64,000 nucleotides of DNA from Topomyia yanbarensis (taxonomy: Eukaryota; Arthropoda; Insecta; Diptera; Culicidae): contig NC_080671.1 of the NCBI RefSeq assembly GCF_030247195.1, positions 208,158,045 to 208,222,044 on the forward strand, in the 5' to 3' direction. Of the stretch, positions 43,295-54,765 are shown piece by piece. Made by a program: the position numbers and the translations under genes. Within the stretch, counting starts at the first letter, position 1, and each line of letters begins with the position of its first letter. The notes under the pieces are model-generated. The model worked only from the letters and a program-made list of their open reading frames with translations. It had not been told where the DNA came from and did no database searches.

Positions 43295-44981
43295 ATTTAT
43301 CGACAAAGAATCGAATTGAAGTTTTGTTATTACAAGCATCAGAAAGTGGCTTGCCAAGAGCGTTGGATGGTAAGTGAGCCACTTGCGAACAATATCGTCG
43401 CTTTCAAGTAGAATGGCACAAAATAAAAAAGTTTTTTGTGTGATTTGTAGACAGGTTAGTGTAATGATTCAATTTACAAAAATCGAACGTTTTCTAGCGT
43501 TTCGATATAGGTGCTCCGTTTCAAAATTTTCGGCCAGAATGTTGCCTGTTTTTCTAAAAGTGAAAATCTGCTGTTGTACTGAATGAAAACCTTCGATTTT
43601 TGCGCTGATTGGAAATAGTTGTGACTAGTTGTGTAGAATGTACAATTACTGTAAATAACAGATTTTGTGAAAGCAGTGGTTGGTCCGTATAATTCGATAC
43701 CAAGGGAGCCAGACTAGTCTTCGTTGGAAGATCCACCAGATAAACTATTTTATTTTGAATTCAACTACAACTTACTTGAAAACAGCGCAGCTAAAAAACT
43801 TTTGGGAAAAACGCGCAAACCTAAATTTTCCACTATAATAAAAACTAGTGCCCCCGCCACACAGCATCATCAAAATTGATAGTAATTCAAGCTGGATGGA
43901 AAGGGGGAGGGAGGTTGTAAGGCAATGGAAAATTTCATTTATATCTTACTTTACAATAGACCTTTCTCGTCAAAAAATTTTATATGATAGGATGCTTCCT
44001 TTTTTATCCCCAATTCGTTACTGCCGATTGCCGCGATGATTTGCTACCTCTAACTATTGAAAAAATCAAAAATAGTGCAAGCTGCTCATTTAACCGCATA
44101 TTCTGAATACCTATCTTGCCTTGTTTCCCCGTATTTTTACACCATTCGGATGAATTTACTGTGGGGAATACTAAAAGGATGCCAGATCTGCATATATATT
44201 AGTAAATCTGCAGAATTTGCATTTTCACTGCAGATGTTTTGCAGATTACAAATACTTAGCAGAACAAAGCCTATGCCAGCCAATTTATACACCAGCCTTC
44301 AACATTTTTGATCATTTAAAATATATACATACTACATTTCTATGTCAAATTTATTGAAGATTTTTGTAGCAATCTGCAAACTTTTATATTTTCACTGCAG
44401 GCTATTGTTTAAATAGACCTGGCATCACTGATGCTGAAATGATTCATTCATATACCTGTCAAAAACATAGAGCATTGCATGAAAATGTATAACCTCACTT
44501 TTCTGACAGTTCAGTGTGCTTGTTTACCTAAGACTTGTTTACATGGACTTTTAAAATTTACATTACTTGAATACTTTCGATGCTCTTTGAAAGACTATCA
44601 ACTCAAGAGGGATGAGGATTGGAACAATGGGAACCTGGTGCCACATTATGCAACCAATTCGAATCGACCTTTTCACACTAGCTTGAATACAATAAACCTT
44701 TCGTTTCGAGATGCGTAATGTCACCCCTGGTTCATACATTGACCAATCGGCGCTGGATGCAAAACCCGGTGGCATATGCTGAATCGTAAGATCAAGCATT
44801 GGGCTATAAAACGATTGCTTTCTGGATGATGGATAAGGATTTGTACACATTTGTTTGTTTGCTCGTGGGGTAAGTCCTAACAAGATGATCCGATTGATTA
44901 CTCATTTTCAGGTGGTGAAGTTTACCTGAACTTTATAGGTAACGAATTCGGTCGATGATAAGTTGTTGAAATGATCGTTCA

Positions 44982-45197
44982 ATGCCCATACCGAAAAACG
45001 TTTCCATTGGTCAGAATGCCTACCAGCGTATGATAGCTGCAAACATGAGGACAACATCGCTTTCGAATGGAACAATTATTTATTATTCGTGTTCAAGTTC
45101 CATTACAGCAAAAGTTTCGTCGATTGACGATTATCGCATTGTCGTTGATTTAGCCGGCAAATGCAAAACAGTGCTCGGCACTGACGATAAGGAGTAA
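44982..45197 (+). CDS. Unrecognised small ORF
   Basis: 71 codons, ATG to TAA, ending at 45197 inside the TIR element. It contains IVVDLAGKCKTVLGTDDKE near the C-terminus. I do not recognise a domain, signal peptide or membrane segment, and there is no evidence of expression. It may be chance or another gene fragment. Confidence 0.2.
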   Translation: MPIPKNVSIGQNAYQRMIAANMRTTSLSNGTIIYYSCSSSITAKVSSIDDYRIVVDLAGKCKTVLGTDDKE

Positions 45198-45465
45198 GAA
45201 GGATTTGATAGGAGTGATAAGAATGCAGAGCATTATACATTCTGGAAGAATATCAGGGAGGAGAAATTATATGTAAATTTATATTATATCCCGAGTTGCC
45301 ATCATTTTTGCACCGCAATAAAGCTTTCTGCAACTGCTGTCTTGTTCAAATTGGCAGAAAATAACTAGGCAGAGAACGATAAATTGCATAGTCAATTTAT
45401 TTACTTTTTCGGAAGGATAAGTAATTAGTATGTTGTGAATATATATGTGTCGCCGGTGCCGTGTG

Positions 45466-45596
45466 TTATGGTGGTACCGGACGGAACCGTTGGTCAGCAG
45501 GCCGTCCTTGTCGTACTGGTCATAGATGCGAGGTTTTTTCTCATCTGATAGCACTTGGCATGCTTCGGAGATCTGTCTTAACGCTCTCTACTTAGC
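45466..45596 (-). pseudogene. DnaJ (Hsp40, DNAJB6/mrj-like) J-domain fragment
   Basis: The minus strand encodes ALRQISEACQVLSDEKKPRI then YDQYDKDGLLTNG, matching helix IV and the end of a J domain (family pattern [25 protein letters not shown]) with a Cys for Tyr, Pro for Arg and Asp for Gly. Helices I-III and the HPD motif are not present upstream, and the frame soon runs into unrelated sequence. J proteins recruit and stimulate Hsp70; this fragment lacks HPD and cannot. Most similar by eye to the DNAJB6 class. Confidence 0.7.
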
Positions 45597-46077
45597 GCAG
45601 GATACGCGAAACCGCTGCTAGCTTTCGAAAGAAAATTCCTAGCTGCTGCTACTCTATCAGTCGCTCTCTCGACTGAGGACTACAATTTCGGTCGATTAGA
45701 TATGCTATGAAAATTGTACTTCCTGGAATTTCACCTAACGAGATCAATTCATTGTGAGGAATTTCGCTGCGTTCCAATATTGCTTGCCTCTGTAGGTATT
45801 CACTTCGGCAGCTAGGTCTTATGTTTTGGGTAATTTTGCTATCTTATTCTGCTGAATAAATCATCTGGCTAAAGCCTCTACGTTATACTATGGTCACTTT
45901 GAAAACGCCCTGCTATTTAATCTTGTAGCTCTTGGCAAGTCAGTTCTGGCACTGTTCTCGACTAAACCAGGCACTATACCGCTGACGTCGCACTTATTCC
46001 GGTGATCAAACTTGGCGAGAGCGGCAGTGGTTTCGTCGGAATTGTTCACTCGACAAGCAGGAAGTGTAAGGACTCTG

Positions 46078-46440
46078 CTACTTATTCCTGAGCCCCTCGT
46101 TGAAACCTTCGTCCTGTCGGAGTGTTAGCTTCGTCCGATACCGGAGCGTATTGCTGAACCGAAGCAGTCTGCTACTGGCGCTGCTTCCTTCGAATCGGAA
46201 TCGCTGAATATTCCCGTTAGCCGAATGTCTAACGTGGCCGAAGGCAAACCGATTGCAGCAACACCACCAACCGTAGCTGAAATTTTGGCCTTTAATCCAA
46301 GTCCCTGCCACTGACATAGCGACAGACGAGTGCGGCGCAGGTTGGACCATCGGTTGACTCGGTGCCGGACAGGGCGAAACAGCTGCAACAGGAGCGGACC
46401 TAGTATGGGGTGTAAAGGCCATCAATTGCCATAGATCACC
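46078..46440 (-). pseudogene. CHCHD2-like pseudogene fragment
   Basis: A Pro/Ala-rich start (APVAAVSPCPAPSQPMVQPA) leads, after a frame change, to KISATVGGVAA, LTGIFSDSDSKEAAPVAD and then TLRQDEGFNEGLRNK with TAG at 46078-46080. This is the layout of CHCHD2/CHCHD10: N-terminal Pro/Ala tract, central Gly-rich hydrophobic helix, C-terminal CHCH motif (family LCEGFNEALRQC). The twin-CX9C cysteines are lost and at least one frameshift is present. CHCHD2 is a mitochondrial intermembrane-space protein; this copy is non-functional. Recognition is by motif memory, moderately sure. Confidence 0.55.
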
Positions 46441-46886
46441 AAAATGCTCTGCGACTAACATTGTGAACAAAACAAACCAAACGAAATTGATCGCAACAAC
46501 GATAAAATAATCTAAATTCTACCCAAACATTTGAAAATGAGAAAAAGGCAAAAGAAGTTTTGGTCGAATTCATTATAATTCTATTTAAAAATTGAATACT
46601 GTTTTATTTAGTTTGATTGCGCATATTGTTTAATTCATTGAGTACGTATTTCACTGCCTTTATAATCCTTTTGGAATCAGTTACAATAATCCTTTATAAT
46701 CATTTTATAATAAGTGTATTGCTAGTTAGGACTTTTATATCAGCCGGGCCCTTTTATAATTTGTTATAAAATCATTATCAAAATTCTTCATAATCCATTG
46801 TTGCGTTATGTTTATGTACATGGCCAGATAGATAGTTTTTAACTGGGACGGAACGTGTGGATAAGAAAAAACCTAATGTCAATTGT

Positions 46887-46955
46887 AGCCAGGGGGAGCT
46901 GTCAAATGCAGCCAAAGGGAACCGTCAAATGCAGTCAGGGGGGACTGTCAAATGT
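46887..46955. repeat. 23-bp tandem repeat, three units
   Basis: Units AGCCAGGGGGAGCTGTCAAA, AGCCAAAGGGAACCGTCAAA and AGTCAGGGGGGACTGTCAAA, each followed by TGC or TGT. Confidence 0.8.
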
Positions 46956-47176
46956 AGCAAGTCCATTTAAAATATGTGAGGAAGAAAGTATGGCTATGCA
47001 AGACAGGAGATAAAATGAACAGAAAAAAGAAAAAGAAAACATCTATCCACAGGTTCTGACCCAAGATTTTAATAGAGAACATCAAAATTCGATTTGTTTG
47101 CATTTGGCAGTAGGCCTTTTTCAAATGTTTGGCTAGAAATTCCTTGCTTCTTCAATGAATCAAGAAAAGTAAAAAT

Positions 47177-47411
47177 CTCGACAAACATATGATTACGGCC
47201 TAAAAGCCAATTGTCAAAATCCACTTTGAATGGAAATTCCGGACAAACCGTTACACGCTAATCACAGATGTTGGTAGTAAATGAAAGAGAAAAGTTTTCT
47301 CTTTCATAAACTGTTGTCAACTGTGTTCGACTAGTAACGGTTTGTCTGGAATTTCCATACAAAGTAGATTTTGACAGTTGGCTTTTAGGCCGTAATCATA
47401 TGTTTGTCGAG
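47177..47411. mobile_element. Hairpin (foldback) MITE with ~80-bp arms
   Basis: The left arm begins CTCGACAAACATATGATTAC, and its reverse complement ends the element at 47411. The arms run about 47177-47257 and 47334-47411 with a few mismatches (for example GGAAATTCCGGACAAACC against GGAAATTCCAGACAAACC). The loop contains a second palindrome, GAAAGAGAAAAGTTTTCTCT, near 47284. Non-coding. Confidence 0.85.
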
Positions 47412-47984
47412 AAATGTTAAATTTAACGGAACAATGTATGATGCCGACATCAATCAAAAATACAGCTGAGCGACCTTGTTGGGAAAGTGTTAACATTTGG
47501 CAGCGAACCAAACCAAGTTTCTCATACTATGATCGAATCAACAAAAATTCCAAGATCATGTAAACAATCTCTTTGAACTGTTAAAAAAGTGAGGTTAAAC
47601 ATTACCATGCAACGTTCTCCACCGAGAGGTTCACTTTAGTTTGTTTACATAACCAATGAACTTTGTACCGCGACTCACCACTTCATTTGCCGCGTTGCCA
47701 GGAAGCCAAGCAAAAATATACAAAACAGTGCTGCCCAAACACATATTTTGAGTCCCACCATTCTTGCAAAGGTGAAAAAAATACTCAACATTCTTGCATT
47801 TTTCAAATTTAAAAAAATCATTAAAAAATCACGATAGCTCTAAAAAGTCTCATTTCAGCGGAAATATTCTTAAAAATGTGTAGTCTTTTGAATAAAAATA
47901 AGAAAAAAGAGGGTTAGGTCGGACGAGAAAGGTCTATTGGCTGATCCTGAAAAGAACTTGTTGGTTTGTGGTTTATTTTGGGTC

Positions 47985-48172
47985 ACAATCTAGGCCCGAT
48001 CGATTTCTGATAGCTGTGAATTTTTCGCAGGGCGACAGTTTCTGTTCGGTAGCGATGAGGCTTCTTAACGCCAACCGTGACTGGGGCACTTTTACACGGC
48101 CTTCGTTGCCAACTGCTTGCGGGGAGCCTTTCCCCCGGTGGACTTATGAGCGGTTTGTTTGGTACATGCCAT
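47985..48172 (-). pseudogene. H3: Histone H3 pseudogene, N-terminal part
   Basis: The minus strand starts ATG at 48172: [20 protein letters not shown] then LATKA, after which a frame change and stop occur; further on [16 protein letters not shown] is recognisable. This is the H3 tail and start of the N-terminal helix; the Arg2 codon is changed to Cys and the histone fold is missing. The sequence upstream to 48454 is the H3 5' region, shared with the inverted copy at 54487-54765. It belongs to the H4/H2A/H2B cluster, from which the TIR element separates it. Confidence 0.88.
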
Positions 48173-48454
48173 GTAGCGAAAAATGCTGATCTGATACTTC
48201 TCTGATGCTGGTAGTAGGACGACGGTCAAACGCTCGTTTTCGTGCCTTCATTTATAAAAGTTCAACAATATTTTCAAAGAATGTTGCAAATTGACAACTT
48301 GATAATTCCAAAAATACTCCAAATAAATGTGCAATATGTGCAAAAGACGACAAAATCGCAAAGAAATTGCTTATTCCAGAGCAGAATTTACCGGTCTAAA
48401 GTGTATTCTACTTCACTCCGGTTATGTCTCCGACATTACCCATCCATCTTTTTG

Positions 48455-49397
48455 AAGAACATTTGTATTTATATGTGAATTTGTGACGTTAGCCTGTTTG
48501 CGTATTTGCAATATTCAAATTTACTATTCTTGTGTATGATTAGAATGTCACTGACATATGTATAAAAAGAAAACAAAATATATAGATGTCGAGTCATTAT
48601 CCAGTGATTCTGCGTTTTTATTATTATTCTTGCTTGAGGCAGAAAGTAACTCAGTTTCGGACCTAACTGCTGTCAAACGGTTTGTTTGAAACCAGTTTCG
48701 AACCTAGGTTATGCATCACTGAACTGAAAACCGAGTTGGGTTCCAACCTGAAATATATTTCGGTTTCGCTCACACCACCGCTGTTTTGCAAGAACCCACT
48801 CAGTTCCAATATAAACGTTTGTTTGGAGCAACTATCGTGGGTTAGTGTCTAAGTTCTCAATCGAAAACGACATGGAATCGGCGAAAAATCCAGCACTCTT
48901 TGAAAACTTTTTGGAGCAAAACTAAAAGACTTACGAACTTCTGCTTTTGATCTCCTTAAATAAAAAGTGCGTAGTCTGCAGACTGTTCTGTAACGAGTCG
49001 TTCAAATGGCAAGATGGTGGAAGGGTGAGTCGAATAGATTTATGAATGTTAGTTTTGTTCATGCGGTCTAATATGATATGCTGGCCAGATTTGCTAGAAA
49101 TATGTAGTGTTTGATATGACGAAATGTTTGTTAATGAAACGGACATTGTGTATTATAGCAAAATATCTGAATGCGAAAAAGAAATTGGCGGCACTGCCAA
49201 CATCGCTAACCGCATACAGTCAACTGTCATCAATTGTTCAGCAGGGCACAAATAAGCAAGAAAACCAAAAATAAGAAGCCAGTTGTCTCGTCTTGTTTTA
49301 GGTTTGCCCGAAAAAACGGGACAGCTGATGCACACAGAAAAAAATGTGTACACCTGTATACACCTCGGATGCACACCCACTTATATACTTTTACATT
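48455..49397. other. Spacer between inverted histone arms, left part
   Basis: AT-rich; contains GGTTCCAACC / CGGTTTCG-type words at 48630-48800 but no gene or clear repeat that I can assign. Confidence 0.35.
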
Positions 49398-49892
49398 AAG
49401 GTTCAAGTTACCTTTTTTAAGCATGTGTTAGAATTGAACGCTTGGTAGTGTGCGTAGGAAAATTTGTGTTCAGCTTTCCCACCGGATTATCCATTTAAAC
49501 CTTTTTAAAACTCTAAAAGAAGAATATCAGTCGATTTATTAGATCATCACGATTCAATTCATGCAAAATACCTGCTGGAAAAACCATCGGCTTAGCTAAA
49601 TGGTGCTTTTGAAAAAGTGGCTGTGGTTTTTTCATTGCGCAGTTGTGTTGCGTACCCCAGCTCGGTGTGGTAGTGTGATAAAAAATCACAGCCACTTTTT
49701 CAAAAGCACCATCCAGCTAAGCCGATGGTTTTTCCAGCAGGTATTTTGCATGAATTGAATCGTGATGACCTAATAAATCGACTGATATTCTTCTTTTAGA
49801 GTTTTGAAAAGGTTTAAATGGATAATCTGGTGGCAAAGCTGAACACAATTTTTCTTACGCATACTACCAAGCCTTGAGGTAACTTGAGCCTT
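49398..49892. mobile_element. Long hairpin element (foldback MITE), arms ~220 bp
   Basis: The left arm from AAGGTTCAAGTTACC (49398) is mirrored by GGTAACTTGAGCCTT (49878-49892). Internal pairs include GGAAAAACCATCGGCTTAGC at 49577 with its complement at 49709, and GTGCTTTTGAAAAAGTGGCT with its complement around 49680-49700. The loop is only about 45 bp (centre near 49650). RNA across it would fold into a long near-perfect duplex. Non-coding. Confidence 0.88.
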
Positions 49893-51294
49893 AAGCTTCC
49901 TACCTTCCTTCAATAGAGACGCTGTAATCTCTGTCGCTTCTCGTTTGTATGGGGGAAGGAAAGAGAGTCTTTTTAATATGTACTCTTCGCTTTAAAGTAG
50001 AAGCTGTTCATTGGAATGCTCAAAATTCTATAAGGATTTCCATGTAACTTTTTGATTTCACTATCACCATCGCTAGACACTCGACCAGTATTTATGACGA
50101 GTGGTAAGCACAAGCAGGTTTGAGTGTGTCGCATTGAAAATACTAAAGTATTTTCTCTTGTACTTAATCAGGCACTTAATGTAATTTATATCGATGTGTA
50201 AGTACTTAAAGTATTTAAGTTGGCGATAGTTTTGCGTATTTAAAGTATGAAGGCGCTGTACTTAAAATCTTTTCTGTAATTAAAGTACAATGAATTTGAC
50301 ACGTACTTTTTTTAAATATTTGCGGTGCTTAATGTATTTTATGGTACTTAATGGTACTTAAAGTAACTAATTAAGTAGTACTTTTGGCACTGCGTCGTAT
50401 TGAAGATATAGTGCTTGCCCCTCGATTTATGATCTGTATCAGTGGCCCATACGAAATTTGGAGCCATTTTATACCTAAGGATCCTTAACAAATTGATCCT
50501 TACGAAAAACCACTATTGTTTGACGATAATTTGTTATTTGCAGAATAAATGTTTCGATAAATTAGATTTGAAATGTTAAGTTAATTCTTTTTCAACTTTA
50601 TTCCGACTGATTTTCGGATCCACCCTTGTACAAAACTTGCGGTTTTGAAGAATGCACACCTTCGATTGTACATAACTTATGCGGGGTCTGCGGGTTGGTA
50701 TCCAAGAATGTTTTCTCCATTTACAATACAATTTCATTCAATTGTGTGTGGGGGAGTTTGTTCAATCACATCGCTTCCTCGGAACTGTTTGATTCGATTG
50801 GCAATAATTAATTAATCCAAGTACTCCGAACAATGACCGAATGTATTTAAAATTCCTAGGTTACTCGATCTTGGGCATTCGTGCTGTATATCCAGTCCGT
50901 ATAGTGCAAAAAGGAGTATCAGCGATTTGAATAAAGCAAGTTTTGTGCGCGTGTGTTGGCTACGAGACTTTGACTGACTGCATAAGCCATAGACAATCTG
51001 GTTTGCAACAGCAGCATGGATTTTACCTCGCGGCTAACACAAGGACTAACAATTCGTCGCATATCCCGAATAGAAATGTACTGTAATAAAAGTACCGTTG
51101 CCACTGATAATAATTTAACAATAATTGACCCTATCAGAGATGGTGCCTCACTGTTTCGACCTACAATCGATGCAATGCGTAAGCTTGGCTTTACTCTTAA
51201 GAACCAATATAATAACTATGCTATGTCCTTCTTAGGGTGAAATATAGCATAGTGCTTTCGCATAGGCCTGCTAAGCCAAGACAAGTTTCGGCTT
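49893..51294. other. AT-rich intergenic DNA
   Basis: A stretch at 50150-50400 is dense in AGTACTTAA-type words, likely an old repeat. An open frame at 51016-51240 (74 codons) is not recognised. No other feature. Confidence 0.35.
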
Positions 51295-51605
51295 CACTGT
51301 GTCTCATCGGCATAAACAGAACTTCTGCTCGGACGGGACATCATGTTTGATCAGTCGTTCGATTGAAACACAAAGTGTGTTTTAGTTTTAAGGGATTTGG
51401 ATCAAGGCGCTAATCTATTCCGACAATAAGTTAGTGTCGGTTTCTGATGAGACGAAGCCGAAACGCAACTGTGTATGACAATATAATAACATAAAGGGCC
51501 TGAAAACGGTGAAATTTTAATGGTGGAGCACAATACGTTGAACAAAGATGACAGACGCTGCTCTAACGGCTTCAAATGAGTAGAGTGATAATAGAAACAG
51601 GGCCA
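51295..51605. repeat. Dispersed repeat, copy 1
   Basis: CACTGTGTCTCATCGG ... GAGTAGAGTGATAATAGAAACAGGG recurs at 61183-61460 with about 95% agreement by eye apart from an indel near 51410. Part of its right side also occurs at 54400-54485. Function unknown. Confidence 0.75.
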
Positions 51606-51607
51606 TT

Positions 51608-52040
51608 ATTCTATTCTATTCTATTCTAACCCTTACACAGCCAGTATTGAAAAGCATCCTGGAAAACACTGCAGTTATTCTGTAGTGTTTTTCTTGTCAA
51701 TATTAATATTTGAAACATATTTTCATATGTCGCAAATGTTAAAACGGCCAGGCCTACTGTGCAGAGTTTGGTTTGGAGATGTTTCAAAATTAGACGGCAG
51801 TTGAATTATTCATTCAATGAATAATGTAATTAACGTATTGTTTTGAATCTTAAAGGAGGAAGAAACGAGGACAACCGTACCGACCGTTTCAGTTTAAAGG
51901 GGATATAATAAATAGTTGGGAGTGACTTGGCTAAGAAGGTTAATGCCACTCCTTTGGTCCTTTGGGATGGGACAGAGGTATTTACACCTTGCCCTGGCTA
52001 ATAAGCCTAGGTTAAAGCGCCGTTCCTCGCTATGAACCTG
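51608..52040 (-). mobile_element. Probable LINE 3' fragment with (GAATA)n tail
   Basis: A pentanucleotide run (ATTCT)4 at 51608-51628 abuts a 400-bp moderately GC-rich segment (GGTCCTTTGGGATGGGACAG, CCTAGGTTAAAGCGCC). Read on the minus strand it ends in a simple-sequence tail, as RTE- or CR1-type LINEs do. No coding motif is visible, so this is tentative. Confidence 0.35.
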
Positions 52041-53934
52041 TTGGATAAAAATTGTTAGTAAAAAGTAAGAAAGAACATTATAAGATAAAATGTACAGCTT
52101 CTAAGAAATATTGATTCGCAACAGCTGATTATCATGAATGAGGGATTTTAAAAATTTCAAATACTGTACGATCACAATCTGCCAATGTTGGATTAACAGA
52201 CATTTTTCTCTAGCGTTACCGTAATTATGTAAGTTTAGAGAACGTAGATAACAACCCATGGATTTAAACTAGGTTTTACACTAACCGACACAACCCCACA
52301 AAATGAGCCAAATGAACTTCGTTAGACAATTCTCAATGGCCCGTCTACGTGAGAGTTGCATGAGTTCGAATGTGACAGATGAGCATCCATTGCACTCGCA
52401 CTCACGCAGTCGACAAAGCAAACAAATCACCGAGAATTGTCAAACATGAACTTCATTCATCATAAGTTCATCCGTGTCGTCATCTTGTAGAACTCAATAC
52501 GCAATCCTAACAGCGATGCCATGAAAAATATCGTTAACATGATTATATGTTAAAAGTACAAAACCTGAAACACTTCATGTCATATTTACACAAGTTAGTG
52601 TCCAATAATACTTATGGTTATTATAAATTATATTGGATGTCCTTCACCGTATATTTTGCTAGTCCAAAATGGTTCTCTCTTCATGTGGTAGCTCGTTTTC
52701 CGACTATCGAAAATTTTTCTTCATTATATCTTTCACACATACTTTTCGCCAGACTTCCAATTAGAGGCGGTACTAAGCCTCCTGACCGACAATTTATATC
52801 CTCTTTGGCGATAATTGATACAAAGTAAATTTCTCACTTTTCACACACGAAGCGAACCCACAAATTATGGTATTTATTTAAACATAAGCAACGATAACCG
52901 AAATAATAAAATTTTAATTTTTTTTTAGAATAATTTCGAAGAAAAATGAAGGTCGTGAAAAAATAGCACCTGCATCGATTGATAAACATCAAACTTATAC
53001 GTATAGTAAATAAAAAGAGTAATATTCATATAATGAATATATCACAATTAATATTATAAAACTCATACAGAAAAAAACGCTGAAAGAATCATAAAATTCG
53101 ACACATAACTGTATATTAAAATAAAAAAAAATAATTTGCGATGAAAAATCCTGTGTGCGTTGTTTGAGAAACCAGTCTTGAACACAACTTGAGAACCTCA
53201 AATCGATTAAAAAAGTTCTGTTCATGTTAAATTTCCGGCCACCTAGAAAAAGTGGTTCCAAGAAAAATATGTTTGAAACCTTCAGTACGTTCGGGGTTTA
53301 CTAAAAAGCCGCCGAAACAAAATTGAGACATTTAGACGTTATTGCTGTCTTCCACTGTAAGGTAAATATTTGCTAAGAACCCATATACACATTGTAGGCC
53401 ATATACATTAGTTCACTTGAATCAATTAATTATTTTTGCATAAATTCTAGCTACTTAGTAATTAAACCCTACGTTCACACAACGGATTACATTGTGTTAT
53501 AACACTATCTTGATGACATTTTTCTTGTTGCTAATTATTAAGCGAAATCGTCTTAGCGCACCAGCGGCTACTCGTTCAGTTGGCTAATTGCGCGATTTTC
53601 AGAGCGTAAACTGTAATGTGAATATAGCGAAACACGCACGGCTGAGAAAAGTCATATATTCTGTTTTGGATCTATATTGCCCCGATGCGCATAGCTATTC
53701 CATTTACTATGGAACTGTTACAATTAAGAAAATGACAAAGGCGCCCTTTGTGGCATCACTGGCTTAGAATCACAGCTGAGAGCCCAAGTTAGTCCTAATC
53801 AAACAGAAATACGAGGATAAGCTTTACAAAATGTGATAGAATGTCACATATTGCAATTAAATTGGAAAACTCTCACCCGATTGCCGTTGCCCTTATGTAT
53901 ATGTATCGCTTCAAATACTGGAATCCCTCAGACG
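52041..53934. other. AT-rich intergenic DNA
   Basis: No convincing ORF, RNA gene or repeat. Related CAATTCTC and AACTTC words at 52315-52340 and 52430-52455 form a weak inverted pair. Confidence 0.35.
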
Positions 53935-54300
53935 TCATGGGTTCCTCTTGAGCAGCTTGTACTTCTGCTTTCCAAATTCCATCAGCAGCTCTTCCCACTT
54001 CTCAACGAATTCCTCTGTGATTTCGATATCACCTTGCTCCTAACAATTGAGTTCGAAAGAGATGTTCTTCACGAACTTGTCGATATAGGGGGTAGGCGTA
54101 GCGTAGTTGGTAAATCGATTGCCTTGTACGCAGCGCACCTGGGTTCGAGCCCCGACCCCGCACATAGGGTTAGAAATTTTCATAAGAGATTTTTCTAAGC
54201 CGAAGAGGCGAATGACCTTAAGGTTAAAACCTCTATAATCGAAATAAAAAAAACTTGTCCATATATAGGCTCCGAGCCGTAATGTCTCTTCAACTTATTA
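53935..54300 (-). pseudogene. Unrecognised host-gene-like fragment split by a SINE
   Basis: The minus strand reads DITARSLYMDKFVKNISFEL, one TAG, then EQGDIEITEEFVEKWEELLM and EFGKQKYKLLKRNP with TGA at 53935-53937. Codon-like acidic and Lys-rich composition suggests true former coding sequence. I cannot name the protein. The SINE at 54090-54253 sits within it, the duplicated target spanning LYMDKF. Confidence 0.4.
54090..54253 (+). mobile_element. tRNA-derived SINE, copy 2, with target duplication
   Basis: GGTAGGCGTAGCGTAGTTGG (A box region), CCTGGGTTCGAGCCCC (B box), a body with CCGAAGAGGCGAATGACC and a tail CTCTATAATCGAAATAAAAA. Flanked by a slightly diverged ~16-18-bp duplication AACTTGTC(G/C)ATATA..GG (54074-54089 and 54252-54269). 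Same family as 8528-8682. Confidence 0.85.
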
Positions 54301-54680
54301 AATCGTATCATTCACATTGATTTTCATCTTCTCTCATTAACAAATTTTGATTCAAACTCAATATGAGAATGAAAAATAACGACAGCGAAAACTTTTTCTG
54401 ATAATAGAAACAGGGTCATTATAACAAAAACGATAAACTTAAACGTTCTCACAGCAAAGGCGATGTAAAGTCGACTTTTACAGTAAAAAGATGGGTGGGT
54501 AATGTCGGAGACATAACCGGAGTGAAGTAGAATACACTTTAGACCGGTAAATTCTGCTCTGGAATAAGCAATTTCTTTGCGATTTTGTCGTCTTTTGCAC
54601 ATATTGCACATTTATTTGGAGTATTTTTGGAATTATCAAGTTGTCAATTTGCAACATTCTTTGAAAATATTGTTGAACGT

Positions 54681-54687
54681 TTATAAA
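54681..54687 (+). promoter_or_regulatory. Candidate TATA box of H3 copy
   Basis: TTATAAA about 80 bp upstream of the H3 ATG. Confidence 0.45.
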
Positions 54688-54765
54688 TGAAGGCACGAAA
54701 ACGAGCGTTTGACCGTCGTCCTACTACTAGCATCAGAGTAGTATCAGATCAGCATTTTTCGCTAC

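Larger units (their letters stand above)
38562..44022. repeat. Tandem-duplicated 5461-bp unit, copy 2
   Basis: Near-identical repeat of 33101-38561. After 44022 the sequence continues into the rest of the TIR element (CCGATTGCCGCG), whereas copy 1 jumps back to the unit start; copy 2 therefore retains the original right flank. Confidence 0.9.
43959..47934. mobile_element. TIR-bounded element carrying host-gene fragments
   Basis: Ends GACCTTTCTCGTC and GACGAGAAAGGTC (13-bp perfect inverted repeat) with TA on each side (43957-43958 and 47935-47936). The inverted histone copy at 55.0 kb has the empty site: CTTACTTTATAATTGGCTGG runs through without the insert. A subterminal inverted similarity is also visible (44476-44515 against 47572-47613, CATG..TGT..AACCTCACTTTT). 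The 3976-bp interior has no transposase I recognise but holds DnaJ-like and CHCHD2-like fragments, a 23-bp tandem repeat and a hairpin MITE. 44023-45480 is otherwise AT-rich with an unrecognised 71-codon ORF at 44982-45197. Confidence 0.65.
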
